Below the pieces are notes generated by a model that saw nothing but the letters and a program-made list of their open reading frames with translations, was not told where the DNA came from and did not search any database. From a virus, in the IMG/VR virus record IMGVR_UViG_3300033155_001978, positions 1 through 37,437 of that record: a DNA stretch of 37,437 nt; one strand, 5' to 3'. Position 1 is the stretch's first letter. Each line of letters starts with the position of its first letter. Made by a program: the position numbers and the translations under genes. Below, piece after piece: positions 16,308 through 24,254 of this stretch.

Positions 16308-17432
16308 ATGGCCGATGTAATCCTAATCCCTAGTGTCGGCTACTATGAAGTTGCTGATGATGGTAATGAATACCTAATTCCTGGGGGTGGGTATTTTAAT
16401 GAGGCATCACCTGCTGGTGTATCTATAGAAGTACCAAGTTCTAATTTAATTTTATCAACAACAGCACCAACCGTAGATGTGACATCGGTTGGTATTAGTT
16501 TTGAGGTTCCTGCTGTAAATCTTACTTTAACAACTGTTGCTCCTTCAGTTGGGATAGGTATTAATATACCAGTAGTGAACCTCTCCTTATTAACAACAGC
16601 CCCGACGGTAGTCATTACTGATCATGTAGACATTGAAGTACCTGTTGCTAGTTTGACGCTTTCTACAACAGCCCCGACGGTAGTCATTACTGATCATGTA
16701 GACATTGAAGTACCTGTTACCGATTTAACATTTTTAACAACTGCTCCATCGGTGGAAATTAGTGCTGGTATTGATATTATAATACCAGCTACAAATTTAG
16801 TTTTATCAACGGTTGCACCAGCAGCACTAACCACTGAAAATAGAAATATTGAAGTCCCGGTAGTTAACTTATTATTACCAACTACCGCACCTGTAGTATT
16901 ATTGGGTACAGGTATTGAGACCCCCACAGTTGATTTAGTGTTATCAACAGCGGCCCCAGTTGTATTTACTACGGCCCACGTTAGTATTGATATCCCAGCA
17001 GTTGATTTGATTTTATCAACATCCGCTCCGACAGTTGGTGTTAGCGCTGTTATTGATATTGAGACCCCAACGGTTGATTTAGTTTTATCAACATCTGCTC
17101 CGATAGTTGGCATCGGTATCAATATAGATGTTATCATCCCAGTTGCAGCCCTTAATATTTCAACAACTGCACCTATTGTTTCAGTACCGGTTAATATTAA
17201 TATCGAAATCCCACAAGTTGATTTATTATTATCAACATCTGTTCCAATAATTGGTGAAACTACTACAATAAATTTAGTTATACCAGTAGTTGATTTAATA
17301 TTAAGTACCACTGCGCCGGTAGTTTCAGCTGTTACAGTAGCATACCCAGCTAAAAGTTTAACGTCTACAGAACCGGGCACCGGGTTTATAACTACGCGGT
17401 TAGATCGTACGAAAAATACAGGAATATCATAA
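16308..17432 (+). CDS. Repeat protein with 13 LSTTAPxV-type units
   Basis: 374 residues. After a 37-residue Tyr/Gly-rich N-terminus, 13 units of 22-24 residues follow, with the loose consensus IxIExPxVDLxLSTTAPxV plus a 4-6 residue link. They run to about residue 343 and are followed by a short tail. The extended beta and Pro pattern suggests a fibrous, possibly shaft-like structure. Every unit has a Ser/Thr-Thr/Ser-Ala-Pro core, resembling an O-glycan acceptor site. Two neighbouring units are nearly identical at the DNA level. The same TTAPxV ending recurs in the genes at 31880 and 32212. Confidence 0.7.
   Translation: MADVILIPSVGYYEVADDGNEYLIPGGGYFNEASPAGVSIEVPSSNLILSTTAPTVDVTSVGISFEVPAVNLTLTTVAPSVGIGINIPVVNLSLLTTAPTVVITDHVDIEVPVASLTLSTTAPTVVITDHVDIEVPVTDLTFLTTAPSVEISAGIDIIIPATNLVLSTVAPAALTTENRNIEVPVVNLLLPTTAPVVLLGTGIETPTVDLVLSTAAPVVFTTAHVSIDIPAVDLILSTSAPTVGVSAVIDIETPTVDLVLSTSAPIVGIGINIDVIIPVAALNISTTAPIVSVPVNINIEIPQVDLLLSTSVPIIGETTTINLVIPVVDLILSTTAPVVSAVTVAYPAKSLTSTEPGTGFITTRLDRTKNTGIS
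16593..16718 (+). repeat. Exact 54-bp repeat, 72-bp period
   Basis: Bases 16593-16646 and 16665-16718 are identical over 54 bases, 72 bases (24 codons) apart. They encode the adjacent units ending in TTAPTVVITDHVDIEVPV. Other units are diverged, so this copy is recent, which fits ongoing unit expansion or gene conversion in the repeat protein. Confidence 0.85.
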
Positions 17433-17794
17433 TGGCTGCTATATACACTACACAACAAATGATTGGCGCATATCTTAAAGGTGAAATCCCGCAAGCTTTG
17501 CAAATAAGTTTTAAAAATGATGCTGGGGCTATTTTAGATTTATCGGGGTTCACTGCTCAATTTGAGATAATTAGAATTGATGATGGCGTTGACCCTGGAA
17601 ATCTTGGTCAAGGAGTATCATCTGTACCAACACCTTCTAGTGGTATAACCCAATATGTGTGGCATGAAAATGATCTATTGACAGTCGGTATGTACCGGGG
17701 TATAATGTGGGTTGGGGATGGTACAAACCGGTATGGCTCTGAATTTTTTGAATGGTTTATCCGGGATTCATTAACTACAGTACCGAGTATTTAA
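17432..17794 (+). CDS. Beta-rich structural protein (BppU-N-like?)
   Basis: 120 residues. The segment ALQISFKNDAGAILDLSGFT (about 22-41), then a strand-turn pattern to SEFFEWFIRDS, resembles the N-terminal domain of phage baseplate upper/fibre attachment proteins, though this is a faint likeness. It begins with the TAATG overlap after the repeat protein and abuts the head-closure gene. It may attach the repeat protein to the particle. Confidence 0.5.
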   Translation: MAAIYTTQQMIGAYLKGEIPQALQISFKNDAGAILDLSGFTAQFEIIRIDDGVDPGNLGQGVSSVPTPSSGITQYVWHENDLLTVGMYRGIMWVGDGTNRYGSEFFEWFIRDSLTTVPSI

Positions 17795-17796
17795 AA

Positions 17797-18126
17797 ATGG
17801 CTATTAACGATTTTCTAGATATGATGCCAGCTACTGTTGTACACAGGCCATTAATTAGTCGGGATGAATATAATGTACCTACTTATGGTGATCCTACTCC
17901 CTACTCTGCCAGAATTGTTCATAAGGATACGATAATCCGTGGTTCTGATGGTTCTGAACTTGTATCTAGGCTTCAATGTTGGGTGGGTGGTATACCATCT
18001 ATGGGTCCTGAGGATAGTGTAACTTTACCTGATGGTACTGCGCCCCCGATATTTAATGTTGAAAAATTTACTGATGAGGGCGGTGATCATCATGTTAAAA
18101 TATTTTTCGGTCAGGAGGTAATATGA
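17797..18126 (+). CDS. Head closure protein-like (neck)
   Basis: 109 residues from ATG 17797, which follows the upstream stop by two bases. No clear ribosome site is seen, so translational coupling is likely. The sequence ATVVHRPLISRDEYNVPTYG, then YSARIV, and a strand-rich end with HHVKIFFGQEV, fits the small head-closure/stopper proteins (SPP1 gp16-type) that sit below the connector ring. Position before the gp10-like and terminator genes supports this. Confidence 0.65.
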   Translation: MAINDFLDMMPATVVHRPLISRDEYNVPTYGDPTPYSARIVHKDTIIRGSDGSELVSRLQCWVGGIPSMGPEDSVTLPDGTAPPIFNVEKFTDEGGDHHVKIFFGQEVI

Positions 18127-18509
18127 CAACCATATCTATGGATATTAAAGGGATTAATAAAATTCAATCCCAGATGAAAAGATATGGTGAAATAGCTGAG
18201 GCGGCTCTTACTAAATCTTTAAAAGAGGAGGCGAATGGTATTTTAATACAGAGCAAAGAATTGGTCCCTGTAGCCACTGGTGCATTAAGGGATTCCGGTA
18301 AAGTTACCGGGCCGATTGGTAATGTTATCTCTATTAAATTTGGTGGTGGGAATGTGAATTATGCGGCTGCTGTCCATGAAATAATTGATGCTTGGCACAC
18401 CAATGGTATGGCTAAATTTTTAGAAATACCAGCTAGAAAGGCTATATCTGGGATGAGCAAACGAATTGCAAAGGATATTAAGATAGCCACAAAGAGTCTT
18501 AAAAGATGA
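18123..18509 (+). CDS. HK97 gp10-like neck/tail-completion protein
   Basis: 128 residues with the typical gp10 pattern: helical N-terminal half, then KELVPVATGALRDSGKV (about 39-55), then VNYAAAVHEI near 79-88 and a basic C-terminal helix. These proteins bridge head and tail at the neck. AGGAGG at 18113-18118 and an ATGA overlap support ATG 18123. Confidence 0.8.
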   Translation: MTTISMDIKGINKIQSQMKRYGEIAEAALTKSLKEEANGILIQSKELVPVATGALRDSGKVTGPIGNVISIKFGGGNVNYAAAVHEIIDAWHTNGMAKFLEIPARKAISGMSKRIAKDIKIATKSLKR

Positions 18510-18889
18510 GCATATTAGATGATATTGGTGCTGAATTAACGTCTGATGGCGTAGTTGGTGGGGTAACCGACTGGGTACTTGCTAAATCATATATGCCACC
18601 CACTCCCGATAACGTGATCGCATTATTTGAGACTGGGGGTGACGCCCCTGATCAAACCCCTGGGACTAAATATGAATACCCAACTTTTCAGGTTAGGGTC
18701 CGCGGCAGTAAATTTGGTTATGAGGCTGCTAGAATCAAAATACAGGAGGTGTTCGATAGTTTAAATGATTCTACTATATCAGGCTATATATATGTTTTCC
18801 CTTTACAATCCGGCCCTATCCCATTGGGTTATGACCGAGAAGACAACAGACCGGAGTTATCATGGAACTTCGCAACGATGAAAGGGTAA
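18506..18889 (+). CDS. Tail terminator-like / minor capsid protein
   Basis: 127 residues. Placement after gp10, an N-terminal helix (SILDDIGAELTSDGV), a middle EYPTFQVRVRG strand pair, and a C-terminal NRPELSWNF resemble the phage tail terminator (minor capsid protein type) that caps the head-proximal end of the tube. It overlaps its neighbour by ATGA at 18506. Its 3' end overlaps the next gene by 28 bases, an unusually long overlap for a genuinely co-evolved pair, and marks the boundary of an inserted cassette. Confidence 0.7.
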   Translation: MSILDDIGAELTSDGVVGGVTDWVLAKSYMPPTPDNVIALFETGGDAPDQTPGTKYEYPTFQVRVRGSKFGYEAARIKIQEVFDSLNDSTISGYIYVFPLQSGPIPLGYDREDNRPELSWNFATMKG

Positions 18890-19449
18890 TTTATATAGCT
18901 GGTGGTGGCCCGTCTTTAAAAGGTTATGATTGGGACCTTTTAAAGAATAAAAGAATAATCGCCGTTAATAGATCATATGAAGTTATACCACGGGCTGAAG
19001 TAGTATATTTCACAGACAAGAGATTTTTTAATTGGCATAAAAATGGTTTAATAGCACACAGTGGTGTTAAAATAACTGGTGATAAAAATGTTGACCACCC
19101 TGATATACAAAATTATAAATTAACTGGGTGTAAAGGAATTGATTTAGGTCATATGCAATTAAAACATGGTAATAATTCTGGTTATGCAGCTATGAATTTA
19201 GCGGTTCATCTCGGGGCTAGAATAATAGTTTTACTCGGATTCGATATGAAATTCAATGGAAAAGAGTCTCATTGGCATGATGGATATCCAGTAGCTAGTA
19301 GACCCAAACAATATAAAAATATGCTACCGTGTTTTAAATCGATGGCGGAAAAACTGGATAGTATGGGAATTGTGGTATTAAATGCGTGTGAAGATTCAGA
19401 ATTAAAAGAATTTTATAAAACACCTTTAGGTGGGGCTCATTTAATATGA
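18862..19449 (+). CDS. Short DUF115/MptE-like protein
   Basis: 195 residues. The core motifs are YIAGGGPSLKG (11-21), VNRSYE with a following VYFTD (48-52), NNSGYAAMNLAVHLGA (104-119) and LLGFDM (124-129), which also appear, more diverged, in the C-terminal half of the protein at 11551. DUF115-family proteins occur in flagellin-glycosylation (Maf) and sugar-transfer settings. This is the first of six consecutive carbohydrate-related genes. It could be a glycosyltransferase or a nucleotide-sugar-binding partner. Confidence 0.68.
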   Translation: MELRNDERVIYIAGGGPSLKGYDWDLLKNKRIIAVNRSYEVIPRAEVVYFTDKRFFNWHKNGLIAHSGVKITGDKNVDHPDIQNYKLTGCKGIDLGHMQLKHGNNSGYAAMNLAVHLGARIIVLLGFDMKFNGKESHWHDGYPVASRPKQYKNMLPCFKSMAEKLDSMGIVVLNACEDSELKEFYKTPLGGAHLI

Positions 19450-20261
19450 AAGCGTGTAATTTAATAAAACATCGCGATGGATACCCTTGGGGGGAAGTTC
19501 AACAAGGGCTTCGCAACGCAGGATGTGAGTTTGTTTCTCAGTATATTGACGCAGATGTTCTTGTTACATGGCTACCATGGAGTAATTCATCTCACCATCA
19601 TGCTGGAGAATTCCATAAAAGTCAAGATAAATTATGGATTGTAATGGAAAATGGTTATATCCCCCATATTAATGGTCAACGATATTATGCTGTGGATGTC
19701 AATGGTTATAATGGCAATGGTTTGGGGATGGTTATTGATCATTCCTCTGATCGTTGGGATAATTTTAATTTAGCAATTGAACCATGGAAAGAGAATGGCG
19801 AAGCAATATTAGTTATAGGCCAATTTGGCCATCAAGATACTCGTTATTCTATGTCGCGTGATTGGCCAGATGACATAATTACACGACTAAGAAAAATAAC
19901 AGATAGACCAATCATATATCGGCCTAAACCAATAAAATCTAAATTTCCGCAAAATTCTTATGCTAATGTTAATGTTGACAATACCACGCCTCTTATGGAA
20001 CAACTCGATAATGCACATGCTATTGTAACTTGGAACAGTCCTTCAATTACCAATAAAGCATTACTTAAAGGTATTCCTGTATTCATAGATGCCCCGAATT
20101 GTATAGCAAAAAAATTAAGCGCGGGAAGTTTGTTGAATATTGAAGATCCTAAAAAATTACCACGCGAACAATTTTTTTACAACCTCGCTTATTTACAATG
20201 GTCCAAGGAAGAAATTAAACAGGGGTTGCCATTTAAATTATTACAAAAGGGGGGTTATTGA
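19446..20261 (+). CDS. GT-B-like glycosyltransferase, paralogue 1
   Basis: 271 residues. The C-terminal half has IIYRPKP (156-162) and VTWNSPSITNKALLKGIP (194-211), which resembles the C-terminal sugar-nucleotide domain of capsule glycosyltransferases of the KpsC/KpsS kind. It ends with an LAYLQWSKEEIKQG-type motif also seen in the next two genes. The N-terminal half is diverged. The ATGA overlap with the upstream gene shows coupling. The family call is tentative; no acceptor is known. Confidence 0.6.
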   Translation: MKACNLIKHRDGYPWGEVQQGLRNAGCEFVSQYIDADVLVTWLPWSNSSHHHAGEFHKSQDKLWIVMENGYIPHINGQRYYAVDVNGYNGNGLGMVIDHSSDRWDNFNLAIEPWKENGEAILVIGQFGHQDTRYSMSRDWPDDIITRLRKITDRPIIYRPKPIKSKFPQNSYANVNVDNTTPLMEQLDNAHAIVTWNSPSITNKALLKGIPVFIDAPNCIAKKLSAGSLLNIEDPKKLPREQFFYNLAYLQWSKEEIKQGLPFKLLQKGGY

Positions 20262-20262
20262 A

Positions 20263-21114
20263 ATGCATGCGATAATTTATCAAGGTGATGGGAAAAGATC
20301 ACATGAGGTATGTACAGCATGGCGGGCAGGACTTATTAATCGCGGTATCAGTCATCGTGTAAAATCTGTAAATGGGTGGGGCGGTGGGATAGAAGCTGAT
20401 ATTGCCATATTTTATGGACTTAAAGATAAATTAAGAAAAATTCAACGCACATATTCTAAGTGTAAAGATGCGCATGCAGTTTTCATTGATCTCGGTTATT
20501 GGGGAAGAACGGAAGGAGGTCAATTAGAAGGATACCACCGAATAGCTGTAGATTCTCTTCATGCCAGTGATTATTTCCAAAACATAAAACATGGAACCGA
20601 TCGTGTGCAACGATTTAATATCACCCCCTGTCCGATGAAGAAAAATGAAGAAGGCCATATTTTATTATGTGGGCAATCTGAAAAGGCAGCATGGGTATTC
20701 GGCCTTGCCCCCGAAGAATGGGAACAAAATGCTATCGCAACTTTAAAAGGATATACATCTCGACAAATTATTTATCGTCCAAAACCTTCTTGGCCGGGGG
20801 CTGGTCCAATTGATGGGACAACATATTCACCCCCCGAACAGGAATTAGAAGAGGTACTCGATAGTGCATGGGCGGTGGTAACACACCATAGTAACGTTGG
20901 GATCGATGCTTTGGTTAAAGGAATCCCTTCTTTCACATTAGAAGGTTTAGCAAAACCTTTATCTAAGATGGGTTTAAAGGATATTGAACATCCATTATAT
21001 CCATCAAGTGAAATACGCCAACAATTATTTAATGATGTGGCATACACGCAATGGAGTATGCCTGAAATTCGTTCTGGATTGGCGTGGGATTATTTAATTA
21101 AGGAGGTATTTTAA
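20263..21114 (+). CDS. GT-B-like glycosyltransferase, paralogue 2
   Basis: 283 residues from ATG 20263, which follows a purine-rich GGGGGG ribosome site; longer upstream starts would overlap the previous gene for more than 100 bases and are unlikely. The C-terminal half has IIYRPKP (169-175), VTHHSNVGIDALVKGIP (206-222), and ends VAYTQWSMPEIRSG. These match its neighbours on both sides, so the three genes arose by tandem duplication. The N-terminal halves differ, suggesting different acceptors or partners. Confidence 0.6.
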   Translation: MHAIIYQGDGKRSHEVCTAWRAGLINRGISHRVKSVNGWGGGIEADIAIFYGLKDKLRKIQRTYSKCKDAHAVFIDLGYWGRTEGGQLEGYHRIAVDSLHASDYFQNIKHGTDRVQRFNITPCPMKKNEEGHILLCGQSEKAAWVFGLAPEEWEQNAIATLKGYTSRQIIYRPKPSWPGAGPIDGTTYSPPEQELEEVLDSAWAVVTHHSNVGIDALVKGIPSFTLEGLAKPLSKMGLKDIEHPLYPSSEIRQQLFNDVAYTQWSMPEIRSGLAWDYLIKEVF

Positions 21115-21115
21115 A

Positions 21116-21982
21116 ATGAAAATTGTTATTTACCGTTCTGATAAACCGCATGAAAGAAATATCGCAGATGACATGCTCAGTGGTGCAGTTATACACGGTT
21201 TTGATTGTGAAATACGACGTATGGCAGATTATGAAGACCCCACGGATGATACAGATATTGCTATGATAATTTCGGTTAAAGGAAAAAGTAAACGTTGTAT
21301 GAATGATCATTTAGCTTGCGGAAAGCATATCATATATGTGGACAAAGGTTATGTACGTTGTAAAGAACAAGGTGCACATAAAACAATGCCACAATTATGG
21401 AGATTTTCAGTAGATGCTTTTCAACCAATGGCATATTTTCAGAAAAAATCAAGACCATCTGATCGCTGGGATGCTCTTGGTATCAGTATGCGCCCACGAT
21501 ATACGGAGGGTGAATATATTTTGTTTGCCGGTAAATCACAAAAATATTGTGATTGGTGGCGATTGGGTGATGCAAATAAATTTGCCGCTAAAATAATTGC
21601 TCGAATTCGCAAATGTACAAAAAAACCGATTATATATCGGCCCAAACCCTCGTTTAAAAATGCCACACCGATTGAAGGGACAATATTTTCTGGCCCAAAT
21701 AAAAAAATATATGCTGAATTAGATCGTGTTCATTGCCTTGTTACCCACGGTAGTAATGCTTCATTAGATGCGATATTTTTCGGTATCCCTGCCATTAGTT
21801 TGGGGGAGTGTATTGCTAATCCAGTAGCTAATGCTGAATTAATAAATCTTAAAAAAGAATTGTTTTTTCCCTCTGAGTCTGAACGGTTACAATGGGCATA
21901 TGATTTAGCATATTGTCAATGGACTTTAGAAGAGTTAAAAAATGGGGAGGCCATGCAATATCTTAAGGAACAATTGTCATGA
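21116..21982 (+). CDS. GT-B-like glycosyltransferase, paralogue 3
   Basis: 288 residues with AGGAGG before ATG 21116. It shares IIYRPKP (172-178), VTHGSNASLDAIFFGIP (209-225) and LAYCQWTLEELKNG at the end with the two upstream genes. Paralogues 2 and 3 are most alike in the stretch after IIYRPKP (PSWPGAGPIDGT against PSFKNATPIEGT). The stop overlaps the next start (ATGA). The cassette thus has three related putative sugar transferases in a row. Confidence 0.6.
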   Translation: MKIVIYRSDKPHERNIADDMLSGAVIHGFDCEIRRMADYEDPTDDTDIAMIISVKGKSKRCMNDHLACGKHIIYVDKGYVRCKEQGAHKTMPQLWRFSVDAFQPMAYFQKKSRPSDRWDALGISMRPRYTEGEYILFAGKSQKYCDWWRLGDANKFAAKIIARIRKCTKKPIIYRPKPSFKNATPIEGTIFSGPNKKIYAELDRVHCLVTHGSNASLDAIFFGIPAISLGECIANPVANAELINLKKELFFPSESERLQWAYDLAYCQWTLEELKNGEAMQYLKEQLS

Positions 21983-22779
21983 ATTATACAGTCGTAACAA
22001 GCTTTAGTAAAAAGGGGTTTCATGAGTATGGCCGTAGATTCATAGAGACTTTTAAACAATTTTGGCCCCCCGAAGTATCCCTCATGATATACCACGAGGG
22101 GTCTGATGACCCCATTGTGTTACGACATCATAATGTAAACTTGATAAAATATGTCAAGAACTGCTATACTTTTTTGGGGGAATATTCAGATAACCCATTA
22201 TTTAATGGGGCCTTGGTTAATCAGCCCCTACCATGGAAAAAGAAATGTATAATGGAAGGATATAACTACAGATTTGATATGATAAAGTTTGCTCGAAAAG
22301 TATTTGCTATCGAGGATGCAGCATCAGTTAATAAAACCGGGAAGATGTTCTGGGTAGACGCTGATGTATTAACTTTTGCTAAAATTTCTATTGATTTTTT
22401 AGACAGCCTTCTGCCGAATAATGTCGCTCTCAGCTTTTTAAATCGCCCCGGATCATATAGCGAATGTGGTTTTGTTGGGTATAATTTAAATCACCCAGCC
22501 TGCCACCCCTTTATTTCCGAGTTTGCTGATGTATATAAAAATGGTAAGGTTATAGATTTTGCCGAGTGGCATGATTCATATGTATTTGATAAAATTAGAA
22601 TTTCTAAAAATATTCCGGGTTATGGTATACCATCACCAAATCGCGGTCATATATTTATTAATAGCATCTTAGGTAGTGTTATGGATCATTTAAAAGGCGA
22701 TAGGAAGAAGTCTGGTAGATCCAATGATATAGATTTAACAACGATGCATGAGCATAAATATTGGCAGAGGAAAGTATGA
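21979..22779 (+). CDS. GT-A-like glycosyltransferase with DxD motif
   Basis: 266 residues. WVDADV (125-130) matches the metal-binding DxD site of GT-A nucleotide-sugar transferases. The N-terminal strand (YTVVTSFSKKGFHEYG) and a C-terminal HLKGDRKKSGR are consistent with a sugar-nucleotide fold. It is unlike the GT-B-like genes before it, so the cassette can use at least two fold classes. It overlaps both neighbours by ATGA (stop of 21116 gene; FkbM start at 22776). Confidence 0.72.
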   Translation: MNYTVVTSFSKKGFHEYGRRFIETFKQFWPPEVSLMIYHEGSDDPIVLRHHNVNLIKYVKNCYTFLGEYSDNPLFNGALVNQPLPWKKKCIMEGYNYRFDMIKFARKVFAIEDAASVNKTGKMFWVDADVLTFAKISIDFLDSLLPNNVALSFLNRPGSYSECGFVGYNLNHPACHPFISEFADVYKNGKVIDFAEWHDSYVFDKIRISKNIPGYGIPSPNRGHIFINSILGSVMDHLKGDRKKSGRSNDIDLTTMHEHKYWQRKV

Positions 22780-23414
22780 AACAGCATGGCGGTTTATGGT
22801 TGCCCGATAGCGATCAATATTTTGGTAAAATATTTGAAAAGGAGAATGGTTTTCAGATAGATCGTCTTAATATAGCTTTATCTTATGTGACATCATGGGG
22901 ATATGCTATCGATGGTGGTTCCCACGTGGGAACATGGTCGATTGAGATGGCTAAACAATTTAAGTATGTCTTATCATTTGAACCAGCACCCGACACGTTT
23001 GAATGTTTATGTAGGAATACAAAAGAATTTCTAAATATAGAACAATTTAATGAAGCGCTGGGTGATCGTCAGGGACTTGTAACTTCAATGGATGATATAA
23101 CTAGACCGGGTAATACAGGGTCTAGATTTGTTAAACAAGACCCTAATGGTGAAATCCCAATGGATAGCATTGATAATTTAGATTTACCATCACTGGGATT
23201 ATTGAAATTAGATCTAGAAGGCGCTGAATATTTAGCATTAAAGGGGGCAAAGGAAACGATATGTAGACACAAGCCCGTAGTTTTTGTTGAAATAAAGAAA
23301 GGGATGGCGGAAAGATTTAATAATGATATGTATGCACCATTAAATTTTTTAAAAGAGCTTGGTGCAGAAAAAGTCGATCGCATTAAAAGCGATTATATTT
23401 ATATGTTTAATTAA
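22776..23414 (+). CDS. FkbM-family methyltransferase
   Basis: 212 residues from ATG 22776, with GAGG at 22767-22770 and an ATGA overlap upstream. Motifs are AIDGGSHVGTWS (SAM-binding), SFEPAP (end of strand 2) and LLKLDLEGAEYLALKGA, typical of FkbM/Methyltransf_21 enzymes, which O-methylate sugars, polyketides or sphingolipids. It ends the cassette just before the tail tube gene, and would cap or methylate the glycan built by the preceding enzymes. Confidence 0.85.
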   Translation: MKQHGGLWLPDSDQYFGKIFEKENGFQIDRLNIALSYVTSWGYAIDGGSHVGTWSIEMAKQFKYVLSFEPAPDTFECLCRNTKEFLNIEQFNEALGDRQGLVTSMDDITRPGNTGSRFVKQDPNGEIPMDSIDNLDLPSLGLLKLDLEGAEYLALKGAKETICRHKPVVFVEIKKGMAERFNNDMYAPLNFLKELGAEKVDRIKSDYIYMFN

Positions 23415-23428
23415 TAGAGGAACTGAAA

Positions 23429-23842
23429 ATGGCAGCCAGTAGAGGACGTAATATTTTATTGAAGATCAGTGATGGTACCTCACCGGGTACATTCACCACT
23501 ATTGCAGGATTGCGATCTAAAACTATCACTATCAATAACGAAACTGTTGACATTACCACAAGTGATGATGCCCCGTGGCGTCAATTATTGGGTAATACTG
23601 GTATCCGCTCTGTATCAATGAGTGGTTCTGGTGTATTTCAAGATGATGCTGCTGTGAATGATATTGAAGATTTAGCTATGGATGGTTTAACACAGGAATT
23701 TCAGATGGTATTTGAAAATGGTGATATCATCCAAGGTTTCTTCCAAGTTACGTCATTTGAGTATGGTGGTGAACATACTGCTGAACAAACTTTCAGCGCA
23801 TCATTCGAAAGTTCAGCGAATGTAACATTAATTCGGGCTTAA
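23429..23842 (+). CDS. Major tail (tube) protein
   Basis: 137 residues. The strand pattern GRNILLKISDG, LRSKTITINNETVDITT, FQMVFENGDIIQGFF and SFEYGGEHTAEQTFSASFES is that of the TP901-1-type tail tube protein, which stacks in hexameric rings. Start supported by AGAGG upstream. It is closely similar to the first 133 residues of the protein starting at 26775, so the tube gene has been duplicated with the chaperone and tape measure genes between the copies. Confidence 0.85.
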   Translation: MAASRGRNILLKISDGTSPGTFTTIAGLRSKTITINNETVDITTSDDAPWRQLLGNTGIRSVSMSGSGVFQDDAAVNDIEDLAMDGLTQEFQMVFENGDIIQGFFQVTSFEYGGEHTAEQTFSASFESSANVTLIRA

Positions 23843-23864
23843 TATTTATCAAAGGAGCAATACG

Positions 23865-24254
23865 ATGGCTAATAGTCAGCGCGGGGAAGTTAGTATTAAT
23901 TTGTCAGGTAAAACTTATATTATGAGGCCATCATTTGAGGCACTATGTGAATTGGAAGATGTGTTGAATACAACGCTCCCTCAATTAGTGATAGATTTAC
24001 AAACGGGGAGCGTTTCACTTAAAAAGGTGACTGCCGTAGTTTGGTCAGGTATTTGGGGTTATAATAAAGATGAAGCCCCTAGTATAAATGAGATCGGGCA
24101 AATGGTAGTTGATGATGGTATGTTAAATATAGTTAATCAGGATTTAGTTAAAGGCTCTATGGTAGAGGATGCTGGTCCGATTATAACTTATTTGGTATAT
24201 GGTATTTCCGGTAGTAAATCTGCGGAGGAACAAACTGAAGACCCAAAAAAGTAA
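23865..24254 (+). CDS. Tail assembly chaperone, zero-frame product (GTA-like)
   Basis: 129 residues. The start (AAGGAGC upstream) and the pattern VSINLSGKTYIMRPSFEALCELEDVL resemble the GTA gp10-type tail assembly chaperone, which keeps the tape measure protein soluble. The 3' end is GAC-CCA-AAA-AAG-TAA, where a -1 shift fuses the protein to a second chaperone module (see next entry). Confidence 0.78.
   Translation: MANSQRGEVSINLSGKTYIMRPSFEALCELEDVLNTTLPQLVIDLQTGSVSLKKVTAVVWSGIWGYNKDEAPSINEIGQMVVDDGMLNIVNQDLVKGSMVEDAGPIITYLVYGISGSKSAEEQTEDPKK

Noticed and set aside
16694-17503. A 269-codon minus-strand frame
   Set aside because: Antisense of the LSTTAPxV repeat gene; its own repeats only mirror that gene.
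20140-20262. Longer start for the second GT-like gene
   Set aside because: It would overlap the first paralogue by more than 100 bases; the extension shows no family likeness and ATG 20263 has a strong GGGGGG site.
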